A DNA stretch of 64,000 bases. It comes from Thysanoteuthis rhombus. Lineage: Eukaryota; Mollusca; Cephalopoda; Oegopsida; Thysanoteuthidae. The notes beneath the pieces were generated by a model. It saw only the letters and a program-made list of their open reading frames with translations, had not been told where the DNA came from and did no database searches. This document shows, in pieces, positions 10,956-21,264 of the stretch. How positions within the stretch are numbered: position 1 is the first letter of the stretch; the number at the start of each line of letters is the position of its first letter. The position numbers and the translations under genes were made by a program. The stretch lies in the NCBI GenBank assembly GCA_963457665.1, contig OY735212.1:11346683-11410682 (forward strand), in the 5' to 3' direction.

Positions 10956-11230
10956 GCTCGGGAAGTGTAATGGTAAGCACGTTTGCCTCACACCCAGAAG
11001 GTCCCAGGTTTGAATCCTGGAACGACCGAAGAGTGTGGAAAACTTTTCATTAGGAGAAATTCTAGCTTTCCCGGGACACACCAGGAAATCCGATTCAAGT
11101 TGCCGAATATCTTAGAAACGTTCGTGACAGAATCAATGGAGATCGTCCTCGGATCATCTGAGGCGATTCGTTTGTCTTTGAATTCATGCCAGTGAAGTGT
11201 TAAAAGAAGATTCGCAAAATCTTGCCTCAA
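10956..11230 (+). mobile_element. tRNA-Val(CAC)-derived SINE, copy V1
   Basis: The first 73 bp fold as a tRNA relic with box-A-like AGTGTAATGGTAAGCACG, an anticodon loop CTCACAC (CAC, valine), and box-B-like GGTTTGAATCC inside a CCAGG/CCTGG T-stem. A non-tRNA body begins GAAGAGTGTGGAAAACTTTT, a word shared with V4 at 44134. The acceptor stem is not closed, so this is a SINE or pseudogene. Confidence 0.7.
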
Positions 11231-11284
11231 TTGCTCACATAAGACAAAAAAACAAAAAACAATCGTTTGGATGTGGGCCAAGAT

Positions 11285-11585
11285 TTTGAGCGAGGGAACA
11301 CTGACACTATCAGAGAGAGGGGAAACACCGTGTTGTTTTGGCAGCCCAGAATTCAACATTTATCGGGACTTTCGGCGCTATTTTCCAGCGATTTTAATTC
11401 TTTTCTAGACATTTTAGACTAATCAAGCCATTTTCAACAACTGAAAAGGGTCATAAAGAGTTTACTGTGTTGTTTTTCTTCGCACGTTTTAGCGTTTGGG
11501 GACACTTTTAGTTCGATTTAACAAGATTTTTTTTCTTGAATAGGCAACACTGGGGTGACACCAATCCTAAGAACGCCACTGGCTT
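11285..11585 (+). repeat. dispersed repeat family E, copy 1
   Basis: Shares with 26405-26735, in order, AATTCAACATTTATCG, TTTTCCAGCGATTT, CCATTTTCAACA, TTCGCACGTTTT, and GTGACACCAATCCTA followed by CGCCACTG. The GGCAACACTGG word relates it to family D. Non-coding and unclassified. Confidence 0.65.
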
Positions 11586-11699
11586 AGAGTAAAAAAAAAA
11601 TAAACATTACTTATACTGATACCACTACAACTTACATAGGCATTAACTTAGCTCAGGCTTATTCTCTCGTTTTAATAATGGCTCTAAGATTTTGATGAT

Positions 11700-11800
11700 A
11701 AAATTAGCGAGTTTTTCTTTTCCCCAGGAGTCGATTTTCCGCCGAAGTTTCATACTCACATGTACTGATTAAAATCACGAGGGTGTTGCCAGGTAACAAT
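11700..11800 (+). repeat. dispersed repeat family N, copy 1
   Basis: GATTTTCCGCCGAAGTTTCA, then a CTGATTAAAATCACGAG word, recur at 12676-12760 as GATTTCCTGCCGAAATTTCA and CTGATTAAAATCACTTTCC. Two direct copies lie about 1 kb apart. Confidence 0.5.
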
Positions 11801-12084
11801 CTAGAACATTTTGATTGATTGCCGTATCGTAGCAAAAATACCCCCCCCCCCAAAAAAAATAAAAACAGATTGATCAACGATTCGGCTGAGCTACAGTTCG
11901 CTGAAGGGAGTTGTTTAAACAATTTATAAGCATTCTAAAGCCTATGAATCCAAGGTCAACATTGAAATTTGGACCAGAATTATTTATCACCAAAGGTCAA
12001 CTTGATAACATTCGGTAGATAAGTCACTCGGCATTAGTTAAGATTATGACATGAAGTGAGCACCGGTCTTTCCGTTTGATAATC
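11801..12084. other. intergenic, C run only
   Basis: Contains a run of about ten C near 11840 and otherwise AT-rich DNA. No feature is supported. Confidence 0.5.
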
Positions 12085-12190
12085 GCACTCAAAAACTGAA
12101 AAAAAATAGTCGTTAGGACACAAACGGGGCGCAGATTTTAAATTTCCCTCGAAGTGCATAAAACCTTTGCCCGATTCTAGTCTCGCCAAG
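12085..12190 (+). repeat. dispersed repeat family G, copy 1
   Basis: AAACTGAAAAAAAATAGTCG, GGGGCGCAGATTTTAAATTT and GTGCATAAAACC..TTCTAGTCTCG match the copies at 25320 and 27855. Confidence 0.55.
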
Positions 12191-12248
12191 AGAACATTAT
12201 GCCAAACAAATATGTATAACAGTAGGAGGTAAATGTAAGACATTTGAC

Positions 12249-12570
12249 CAGTGGTTTTGAAACAGGGGGTCATGGACTCCTAGGGTCCGACAAATAATCC
12301 TCGGAGGCCCGAAACACTGTTTCCGCAAACCCTGATATTGCTAATCTTGTGGCAGAGAAACATCACTGTCCATCGCAGAGCTATAAAAAAACAAAACAAA
12401 ACACATACTTATTGTACACAGACCTGTACCAAGTATCAAAATTCAACTAAATGTAATACTATAAAGAATTAAGAAGATTTTTAATAATCAAATATTGTTC
12501 ATCATTTTTCTTCATTAAAAACTGAATACAAAAAAGGGTTCTGCCAACAATATTTAGACTATCCATTGTT
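12249..12570 (+). mobile_element. hAT-like nonautonomous element H1
   Basis: Starts with CAGTGGTTTTGAAACAGGGG, followed by GGACTCCTAGGGTCCG, a typical hAT left end. The interior GCTAATCTTGTGGCAGAG and GTCCATCGCAGAGCTAT recur in the copy at 63600-63960, as does a GGGTTCTGCC/GGGTCTGCTGG word near the right end. No transposase frame is present, and the right terminus is unclear. Confidence 0.65.
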
Positions 12571-13071
12571 CACAAAATTTTGTACAGCTTGAACCTCAGT
12601 AATCCGGCATATGCTGCAATAATGCATTCTCTGAACCAGTGGAGCTCACAGGGAAAACGGCGTCCACCCCCCTATCCCAACCCTGAGTGCGGATTTCCTG
12701 CCGAAATTTCATATTCGCGCGTACATAACAATAACAGCCTGATTAAAATCACTTTCCAGGACTATCGAAGCTGCTGGGCTAGTGAATCCCGGTTAAGTGA
12801 GGTTCAACTTGGATCACGCCTGTTTCAATTATTTGTCACGACGTAAACTATTGATATCGTCCAAAAGGAAGGACTGCGATTATACCCCAAGTAGGAGGAA
12901 GCATCGCCATAGGCCTTGATTAATAATCCCTACTGTTTAGTGCGTTTGATTTTAACTGGGCGCATTACACTTGCTCACGAGTGTTGGTGTGTAGGGGGGG
13001 GCAACAGTAAGTTTTTAGATGCCAGAGCTGACAAAACGGTCGCACATTACCAATATCCACTCTCTTGCTCG

Positions 13072-13080
<9 letters not shown>
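12571..13080. other. intergenic with family N copy 2
   Basis: Holds the second N copy at about 12676-12760. A frame at 12580-12846 crosses it without conserved features. A GGGGGGG run lies at about 12995. Confidence 0.45.

Positions 13081-13127
<47 letters not shown>
13081..13127. repeat. (TA)n microsatellite
   Basis: Pure AT dinucleotide array preceded by CTCTCTCTC. Confidence 0.97.
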
Positions 13128-13129
<2 letters not shown>

Positions 13130-13254
13130 GGGAGAGATTTAATACCCTATTAGAAATTGGATTTAACTTTTGTAAACATTGCTCTATTTCGGTGAAACAA
13201 ATTTCATTTTGGTCCTTGGATTAGTAGAAATTGATTTATTTTCGCCATCAGGTA

Positions 13255-13460
13255 ATGGTTAGCTAGCTAGTTAAGCACACCGTTGCTGTTGTGTAATCAA
13301 CTATTTCTAGCACCCCTGCAGCTGTGACCTCGTGTCGGACAGAGCAAGGCCAAGTAAATACATGTGGACGTCTCACTTTGAGGTGATGGTGAGAAAGCTG
13401 ATCAAGCACGCCGTTACTAATGTACAGTAAGTTTGAGTAACTTTGTGTCGGACTAAGCTT
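13255..13460. repeat. imperfect tandem duplication, about 130-bp unit
   Basis: GTTAAGCACACCGTTGCTG near 13270 and ATCAAGCACGCCGTTACTA near 13400 are each followed by a GTGTCGGACAGAGC or GTGTCGGACTAAGC word. The two units are diverged and not coding. Confidence 0.5.
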
Positions 13461-13714
13461 TGTAATCAAATATAGTTAGCCTCTTTATGAACTACTTTTT
13501 GACTAATCTGCTTGAAGCAGAAGCTGTTGGCTAGATGCTTGTCAAACACATGCGAAAAAATATAGTTTTTTATGTGTAGGTAGATTGAAACGTGCTGAAT
13601 CCGGTTATCCTTTTTTTCTCTGGGGCGCGTAGTACCCGATTTATGAGAGTACAAACATATACACATAACTACTTCAGATTCATATAAACCACAACATTCG
13701 CTACGGATGGGAAC

Positions 13715-13800
13715 ATTTATTTACTACAGACATAGCTCGGTGGCAAGAGAGAAGGCTGTAAAAATGTGAGGTTCTTGGTTTAATTACAAGTTTGTAATAA
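13715..13800 (+). mobile_element. tRNA-like head, SINE relic
   Basis: CATAGCTCGGTGGCAAGAG resembles a box A and GGTTCTTGGTTTAATTAC a weak box B. The anticodon region is not convincing. Probably a decayed tRNA-derived element. Confidence 0.3.
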
Positions 13801-15225
13801 AATAAATCTGGTTTAAATTCAAAATGTTTCCCTCCCCCTCCCCTTGGGTCATTTTTATATTTGGGAAATTCGGTGTACCCCGATCAGGGCCGTCCCGAGC
13901 CTTCACGGGGACCTTGGCAGAATTTGATTTAGGTTTCCCTATCGCCTCTTTGGAGCCCTCTAGTCGCCATGGGGTCCTAAGCAGCCGCTTGGCCTATGTA
14001 TGCGTTGGGTTGGCTCTCTGCCCATCCCCTCAGCATAGTCACTCCTGTAAAGATATGATAATTTATGAGAGGTTCTGTTGGAAATATTCGGCAGTGAAAT
14101 AGGGACCGGAATCTGTTCCCACCACTTGTGGATAAAGCTGTGAATTCGAAATAACGTGACAATAAAAAATCCGTGCGAGCTTCTGTGATTTGTGTATATA
14201 TAGTGCGTGAAACCAGGACTGCCAGTAGCTTATCCCCCAACCCCCAAAGAGTCCGTGTTAAACCCTGATTCTGCACAACACATATAACTTAGAAAGACAG
14301 GTTTATTATGAATGTTTCAACAGTTACTAGTTAGCAACATCATAGATACTATTGATGGTTGATTTTATTACAATCCATCGAAATCTCCATAAATTTACTC
14401 AATTTCGTTTTTCGTGGCTGTTTCCAGACTTTTAGTATGTTGCACCTTCCCAAAGAAAAGTTATTTGTTTCATGACGTGAAAGAGGATGAATTTATCATA
14501 TTCTGAAAAATAGATATACGTTAATTTCATATACATTTAACAAACAGTTTGGGATACATAATAGTGCAAAGTCCACAAAAGGTGAAATATTTTCAAGTCA
14601 AAAAGTCGTTTCCGGTTGCCTTTCTAAGTAATAAAACACTTGAGAAACTGTAATGTAATGACCAAAATTAGATTTGATCAAATTCCAAGTAGAGTAAAAA
14701 AAAAACAGAAGCACAAACGGGTATCAAAGAACATACAAAGCGTTGAGAGCTTTGCGTGAAATGTGCAAAAGACCGAGTAAGGATTCAGTCCAGAAACCGT
14801 TTTTCGTCAATTTAACAGGGCGAATCTAGCAACAAAAATTGGCCTTTGAATTTATTCTTAGAAAAACTATTTCAGATGAGAGGGGGAAAAAGTAAATGCC
14901 TACGGGGTTAACATGGCCTTCAGATAAGATCTGAGCAGATCTGGAAGCCTTTCAAAAATCTTTCATATATTTTGAGAATACTTTTTGGAATATTTGATTT
15001 ATCTAAACACTTTGACGCTCTTTCTTTCGGGGGTAGGAGTTTGTCAGTTAAAGATTGTCCTGCTGTTCGCATTAACAGCGCGCATTCTCTCTCTGTCGCA
15101 CACCAAGGATGCGAAATAACTTTTTTTTTATTCATTGTGTCCACATTGCTGTTCCCTTGGGTGTATAAACAAGTTACATTTGCAGTTTCGCAACATGTAT
15201 TTTCGTCCTCGCTCGTCTTTCTCAG
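13801..15225. other. mostly unassigned; upstream flank of candidate gene
   Basis: A CAGGGCCGTCCCGAGCC word at 13885 resembles the start of family F. The rest holds no recognised repeat. If the exon pair at 15226 is real, earlier exons should lie here or farther left, but I could not pick one out with confidence. Confidence 0.4.
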
Positions 15226-15421
15226 CAGTACTGGTACCCCTATAAGTTGCCTTATGAAGATTCGATACTATTCAATCCGGCAAACTCCAATAACGCAACC
15301 TTTTCTTTGCAACACGGGAGGCATCAGCAAAGTCAAGTGGACCCAGCTGGTCGACAATTTGTAGAACAGAAGAAAGGAAAGGCAGAGAAAAACAGAAGAA
15401 ACTGCCGAAAAATAACGCCAG
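15226..15421 (+). CDS. candidate internal exon, unrecognised protein
   Basis: I do not recognise this protein. A pyrimidine-rich acceptor (TTTTCGTCC..CTTTCTCAG) precedes an open block that encodes QYWYPYKLPYEDSILFNPAN and then an N/Q/H-rich middle. It ends in a basic KKGKAEKNRRNCRK stretch and then ITPG. The block is visibly less AT-rich than its flanks and has no in-frame ATG, so it would be internal. It ends at CCA-G|GTAACG, a phase-1 donor. The next open block starts after TTTGATAG|GT with two bases that complete a glycine codon. That phase agreement across a 90-bp intron is the main support. The basic stretch could be a nuclear localisation or furin-type site, but that is speculation. A second AG three bases downstream could shorten the exon by one codon. 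Confidence 0.4.
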
Positions 15422-15511
15422 GTAACGAAAAAATGTAAGATTTCAAATGAATTTTTCATTTGACAACTTTTTGAATACTTTTGACACCTTATTATAACCT
15501 TTTTTTGATAG
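15422..15511 (+). other. putative 90-bp intron
   Basis: Starts GTAACG and ends in a T-rich tract followed by GATAG. Its 90-bp length is usual for short invertebrate introns. It contains an in-frame stop, so the two flanking open blocks are not one simple reading frame. Confidence 0.38.
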
Positions 15512-15972
15512 GTCAACATTTGAGAGTATCAGAAGTAATCATTGCCACCGATGATATGCACACCAGGGGAATATCAGGTATTTTAAATGTCACAATGATA
15601 ACTAGGAATTATTCAGAGAGCACACGCCCCAGCCAACACTGTACATTCGCTCAATCAGAGAAAATTCATGGCTCTGACCTAAAATTCACTTACTTCCTTC
15701 TCCGCTCATTGCCTACCCGTCCACAAAATTCCATTGAATATATCCGGGAGCTCGTCTTTCATGGACGACACCTAGATCGAACAGTGAAAGTACTTCATCT
15801 TGGAATTCCAAATAACTCAGCACTGTATATCATTTGTTTCTGTTTGTTCAATGGTTCAAATATTATATCAACAGCGGAGAGCGGCGGTGATGGGATGGCG
15901 TCCTTGATACAATTTACTATGCTTGATCTGTGCAAAAACTACATTGATTTTGTTGAAAAATTCACTCGTTGA
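15512..15972 (+). CDS. candidate terminal exon of the same unrecognised gene
   Basis: In the frame set by the upstream exon, this block begins GQHLRVSEVIIATDDMHTRG and stays open for about 153 codons to a TGA at 15970-15972. An AATAAA follows at 16161, which fits a last exon with a 190-bp 3' UTR. This is one of the longest non-repeat open frames in the window. Internal segments include KVLHLGIPNNSALYIICFC, a hydrophobic patch, and a C-terminal CKNYIDFVEKFTR. No family is recognised. Alternatively, a GT at 15578 after ATATCAG would make a 66-bp internal exon (15512-15577), and the rest would be intronic. The first reading is simpler. Expression data would decide. Confidence 0.33.
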
Positions 15973-16160
15973 AGGAAAGTTGTTTCTAGGGCCCGTCAGT
16001 TTAAGCTTCGTTAGTTTTATAATAGATCGGCCTCTGCAAACACACAGTCATGTATATATAGGGGGGAGGATTGTGTAGAGAAAATCCTTAATTAATACAC
16101 GTTTTATCAAAGGCCACCGACGAAGATTTTTTTTAAATGCTTGTATATCGGTGTTAATCA

Positions 16161-16166
16161 AATAAA
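16161..16166 (+). promoter_or_regulatory. possible poly(A) signal
   Basis: Canonical AATAAA located 189 bp after the TGA of the candidate terminal exon. In AT-rich DNA this hexamer is common by chance, so its position is only supportive. Confidence 0.25.
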
Positions 16167-16714
16167 CTATGCAAGTATATATTCTATCCACATATGAATC
16201 GGTACTTCTGTTTAGGGTCAAAATATTTTTTAAGTGATATTAATGTAACATCCCATTTAGTAATGTACTTATTGCGACATAACAGACTATCGACATCCGA
16301 ACTTCAAAGAAAAACTGGCAGTTTCTGAGAGACCTTCAAATCTGACTCAGAATTTCACAGTTACAAGTCAGAAAACGAGTTCAAAGAAGCTGACTATGTA
16401 ATATATCTCATTCTGCTTACTATCTTATTAGTGGCAAGTTAAATTTTTAGTATCATCCTGAGTTTCCTGGCGGCTTCGTCTGTAAAATGAGAAAAAAATG
16501 GACGCATTTTTTTGTTCTCCAAGCATTTATTGACTTTCTTTGAAGTATTAATATAGATGCGTAATTTTTTTGTCTATCTCTCAGTGTAAAATGTCGATGG
16601 TGAAAAAGAAAATCGATCATAAATTGTAAACGACTTTGAATTTGCTTGGATAACTTTTTGCACGATCAATATAGTTTTTTTAAGTTTCCAAATATTTAGC
16701 TCTTGCATCCGTTT
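16167..16714. other. intergenic, nothing recognised
   Basis: AT-rich, no exon or repeat recognised. Confidence 0.5.
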
Positions 16715-17040
16715 TCTTCAAGGCTAAAGCAGGGTTTTAAACTTTCTTTCCCCTCATACTACATTAAAAATGACTATTTAACATCAGTGGTCTTTGCAGT
16801 AGTTTCAAAACTTTTAAAAACTCAACTGATCCTTCCCAGAAAGGAAATGTATTTTTGGACCCCCATTTTAGGCTCTAATCAATGAATTACAACAAGTAAC
16901 AATTAGGGAACTTGAACAATCACAACTTCGAAAGATACAGAACACAAGGACTCAAAGGCCCCCTTCTATCAAGGAAATATCTTGGTGGACCCCTATTTTC
17001 AACATTCAATTGTTAAGGAACAGAAATAATGAACAATTTT
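16715..17040 (+). mobile_element. hAT-like degenerate element H5
   Basis: A left part with CTAAAGCAGGGTTTTAAACT resembles a hAT start. Two related modules follow: AAGGAAATGTATTTTTGG plus ACCCCCATTTT near 16845, and AAGGAAATATCTTGGTGG plus ACCCCTATTTT near 16973. The duplicated module suggests tandem or nested right ends. No transposase frame. Confidence 0.4.
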
Positions 17041-17224
17041 CGACTATAACAAATTTTGTTAATTCTTATTGGATAACTTTTATTTAAATTCTGATACATG
17101 GTACAGGTCAGTGTAAATATGTTTTTTGATTGGTGAAAGTTTTGATGTTGCGCGGTTGAATAATCTGAAAAACACAAAGAGAGCGCTCCCATATGACAAC
17201 GCCATCATCGAGGGGAGTAATTAT

Positions 17225-17610
17225 CAGTGAATTAGCCCCCTAAAATTGATCACTTTTTCGTAGTCTATTGTCCACACTCCCACAAAATTATATAAAAATT
17301 GAGAACTTCTGAATACATCCTATGAACAGATATGAGCGAGCGTACACATAAACGTATTGAGGAGGAGAAAAAACACAAAAAACACAAAACGGAAAAGTAT
17401 CTCCCGATCAAAAAAAAAGAAAAAAAGAAGATCACTCCCATTTTTAACCACTTCTTCCTGGCCCCGTTGCCAATCCCTCAACGAAATATCATTGAAATTC
17501 ATGGGGTACTTTTGGAGATATCGTGTAGACAGCCAGGCGGACAGACGGAAAGATGCAAGTAAATACATAAACCTCTCCAAAATTCGGAGGCAGAGTTGGT
17601 GATATTACAG
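17225..17610 (+). repeat. dispersed repeat family P, copy 1
   Basis: The part near 17262-17300 has AGTCTATTGTCCACACTCC and CACAAAATTATAT. The part near 17465-17560 has CAACGAAATATCATTGAAAT, GGAGATATCGTGTAGACAG and GGCGGACAGACGG. The same motif order recurs at 22480-22815. An A/G-rich stretch separates the two halves. Reading frames over this repeat are not genes. Confidence 0.6.
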
Positions 17611-17944
17611 TTTCAAGGAAGGCTAAATTCAGTATCGCTTAGGCACTGAGTGCCCTGGGAGCCTTAAGATCGACCCTGGCCTTTACCACTGAGCGGAACC
17701 TTCAGTTGTGCACATGGACATACGTACTTAGCCATCGGCAATCCTGCACACACAGAGACATGCTAATACTCGGCCTGAGCCTTCTCTATTTACCTTAGTA
17801 TTACCATACTACGGTCATGCTTCCCTTCCATAGCGTACAGAGTGCAGGTCAGGGGGAAGTGGAGCGGGGTGGGGGGGATTCAGCTACCTGTTGAATTAGT
17901 CATCCAACAGGTATGTTCACATCTCACCTGTGTCAGGTAGGCAA
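17611..17944. other. unassigned
   Basis: Moderately GC-rich stretch with GGGGTGGGGGGGATTC near 17868. No match to the families defined here and no exon support. Confidence 0.4.
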
Positions 17945-18461
17945 GTTTTTTCTTCTCTCCTTCTTTTTCAGTCGGCCAAATGTCTACTGGATACGAAAGC
18001 TGGAGAGACAGTTAGTAATGTATACTTGAACGCCCGTAGAGAGACGCTTTTCAGTGAGGAGTGGTAGTAGTAGAAAGGGTCGTTGAGGGGGAGAAGAGAC
18101 TGGAGGAGTTGTTTAGAGAGGGGCAATGCAACAATCAGAAAAGGTGAGAGAGGGACAGGAAAGAGGAAGTTTGAAAGAAAGAAAGATATAAGTAAGAGAG
18201 AGTGCACGGGTCTTTAGAGAGGAAAAATACAGAGAGAGAGTAGAAAAAGGGAAAAGATACAGAGGGGAGAGAGAAAGGGGGAGAGAGAATGTATGAAAAG
18301 AAAGCATGAGTAAGGGAAAAATTATAGGGGTGGGTTAAAGAGGCGAAATGCAATGAAAAGGTAAGATATTCGACGAGAGAGTATGAAAAGGATGAACGTT
18401 ACGACTAAGGGAGAACTTTCGGGTCGGTTAGAGAGAGAGAGAAATGAGAGGGTACATATTC

Positions 18462-18509
<48 letters not shown>

Positions 18510-18600
18510 GTGTGGAAAGAAAAAAGATGGAGGGAGTGAAAATGGTATAAAAAGAAAGAATATACGTGGGGAAGAATTTAAGCTAAGTTCATTCAGGCAC
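17945..18600 (+). repeat. 600-bp polypurine (G/A) tract with (GA)n core
   Basis: GAGA, GAAA and AAGG words dominate the plus strand, with a pure (GA)n array at about 18464-18503. Minus-strand S/L/F-rich frames across it are low-complexity artefacts. Confidence 0.9.
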
Positions 18601-18737
18601 AAGGCTACAAGGAAATCAACCACACCTCAGTAAACGCCTGGTAGCACATTGCAACGACTATAGGTAGACAAGAAATAATACTCCTAATTGTTCGGAATGA
18701 AGTGGGGGCTCCCCTGCTCTCGAGTTTCTGTTTATAG

Positions 18738-19270
18738 CAGGCGTGGGCAACTTATGGTCCGAGGGCCTCATGCAGCCCTTTCTCATTTCCTGTGAAGTAC
18801 GTTTAATTTCATGATTATACCAGCATAATCACTCTTTATTCGAATCTTGGATACTGCAAAACATTGGAAACTTTATAAAAAATACCCAACGTCAAGCTAC
18901 TCTCTAAAAGTACTTTCTTCGTCATTATTTCAATTTTTTTTTCTATGACAATTTGTTTACCTTCATCTTACTTCCACTGGTTACTGAAGATGAAGGTCAT
19001 GAAAAAAAACAACAAAGATAGTAATGATGAAATAAAGATTGAAATAATAATAAAAATCGAAAAAGAAAACAGAAAAAGTACTTTCTTTCTATTTTTGTTA
19101 TATAATGGTACTGTGAATTATCTTTAAAAATAGTTTTATTTTGGTGTATTTCGTACAAAATATGATGTTTGTTATTTTTTTATTTTCTATTTTCTATTTT
19201 TTTTCGTGATGAGCAATATCTCATGAGACCCGCCGCTTGGAATAAAAAAAAGAAGCTTGCCAAGTCCTTG
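18738..19270. mobile_element. hAT-type MITE with target site duplication
   Basis: The left end is CAGGCGTGGGCAACTTATGG, followed by CCGAGGGCCTCATGCAGCCC. The right end reads GAGACCCGCCGC..AAGCTTGCCAAGTCCTTG, which is roughly the inverse. Both fit hAT-superfamily termini. The element is flanked by 8-bp direct repeats, GTTTATAG at 18730-18737 and GTTTACAG at 19271-19278, with one mismatch. At 533 bp with no transposase frame, it is nonautonomous. Confidence 0.82.
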
Positions 19271-19278
19271 GTTTACAG

Positions 19279-20039
19279 TTAGAGCCAAAAGAAAAATAAT
19301 TTCCTTCGTAATAAACAGGATGGATAAATGTGGGATTTCACCACCTATGTACGCACATGTAAAATTGTAAAATTCTTCTTATCGCAGGTAACACATAAAT
19401 GATTTGAAATTAAAATGAATTTCCATCTGAAAATATCTAGATTCTGAAGAATCTACATGTTGTTAAGAAGCCTCTTAGAATAAACCCTGGTCAAAAAAGT
19501 TTTCCTTCTATAAATAAAAAGATACTCTCAAAAGGGGTCTATTGGAGTACTGATGCCAATTTTCAAGTCTGCAGACTCAACAGTATGGCCAGGAGCGTTG
19601 GAATACACAAACATAAAAAGGGATAGACCCCTTCGCCATCTTTGATGGCTACAATTGTTCGATTATACATACCTGATAATATGCCTGACCCTTTAAACAT
19701 CTTGTGCTAATCCCAGATCATATCCTGGGGGCTGATTTCAAAAGGTCTAGAAATCTGTTAGCTTAAAGCATATCGTATAACAAGGAATGCATTGCTGTAG
19801 ACATCAGGATGTTCACCATACCCTACCCTTCTTAGTGCAATGAGGAGTTGCTATCTAAAGGACGATTACCTGGTCATCAGGCTTCAATTATTCTATTTGG
19901 GGGGGGGGGGTTGAGACATGCATGATTCGAAGCAAGAGAATGGGCAAAGCAACAACAACGACAAAAAGAAATTGGAAGGAAGGGAGGAGATATAGAAATG
20001 ATGGGGAGGACAAAAAAGAGAATAACATGCGTGTGTGTA
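19279..20039. other. intergenic, G run only
   Basis: Unassigned DNA with a run of about ten G near 19900 and A/G-rich sequence after 19930. Confidence 0.5.
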
Positions 20040-20066
20040 TGATAGAGAGAGAGAGAGAGAGAGAGG
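20040..20066. repeat. (GA)n microsatellite
   Basis: GA dinucleotide array within a broader purine-rich stretch (19920-20150). Confidence 0.9.
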
Positions 20067-21264
20067 ACGATAAAAGAAGAGACGATTGAGAGAATAAATG
20101 GGAGAGAGGGGGGTGAGAGATACTGAAGAAAAGAAAAGAGGGGGATGTGGAATGGGACTGAATTAACGACTTGATCCCCGACTCGTAATCCTAATTCTCT
20201 TTGGAAAAAAAAACTACAAAAAAAAACATCAAGCAAATTGAATAACTAAAAGCTAAAAAGAAAAACGAACAATAAGAAAAAAAAATTGATGAGGGTTAAG
20301 TGGTAATGACAGTGCCAACGTTGAAAGGAGTGAAAACCTTGGATAAGGTTTCAAGCCTATAATCAGTTGATTCTTCATCTGAAGGTGTTTTAGTTTTTTT
20401 ATTGTCGTTGAAATTTTTCCTGTCACCATTCGTTGTCGTCAGCGCACCAACATGTCTCCGTTTTGTTATTACCCTTGTTTTTCATTTCTTTTTCTTCCCC
20501 CCCGAGGAATCATTTCTTGAAACGCAGGAGCAAGAGATTTCGAGGGAAGAAGAAAAAAAAGGACTCACAGAAATTTGGGACCTGAGAAGTTTAAGGGATA
20601 AACGATTTGAAAAACTATAAAAAGAAATTCAAGATATATCTTGTAGGAAAAGAGTAATGATATACAACTGGTGGAAGACTCGACCGACCTCCCCCTCCCC
20701 ATATCCCAACCGAAGAGGGGGCTAGCTACAGCTGTTGGCTGGAAACTATGTGGACATTGTCACCGCTCCTCCCAAATCCCGAGCACAAACACATGACCTG
20801 CTTTTTACAACATTAACTGCTGATCTGACTGCTGCTCAGAAGCTGTTAGCTGGATAATTTTCGGGCACAAAATTTTTTTTTAAATGAACGTGAAAAAGTC
20901 GATAAAATTCAAAAAAAAAATGTGCTCCATTTAGAATGGGATGCGTTGAATTCAATTATAGTTTTATTTTTTGTCTGTGATGCGTATGTATTGAGTTATT
21001 AGATCAGGAACATACATTGCAGAAATCTATATGCGTATGGAGATCGACCCCTACTTAACATAGTAATGGGCAGGGGACCACAAACCGAAATAAACGCAAT
21101 CAATCGAAATGCATTGAAATAGCCTAATTGTAGTCAGATTACCAACATTACTCTCTTGACCTAAAAATTACATATTTTTATATGACCTACACCTAGTCTG
21201 TTTGGATAGGTAATGATAACGTAAGAATAGTCAACTTTGGATTATTGCATCCTGGTCCCTCTAA
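20067..21264. other. intergenic, nothing recognised
   Basis: Several T and A runs, and C/T-rich DNA near 20690. No exon or known repeat is supported. Confidence 0.5.

Noticed and set aside
14972-15364. 130-codon frame overlapping the candidate exon
   Set aside because: It is in a different frame from the phase-matched exon pair, spans a T run and the likely acceptor tract, and has no splice support of its own.
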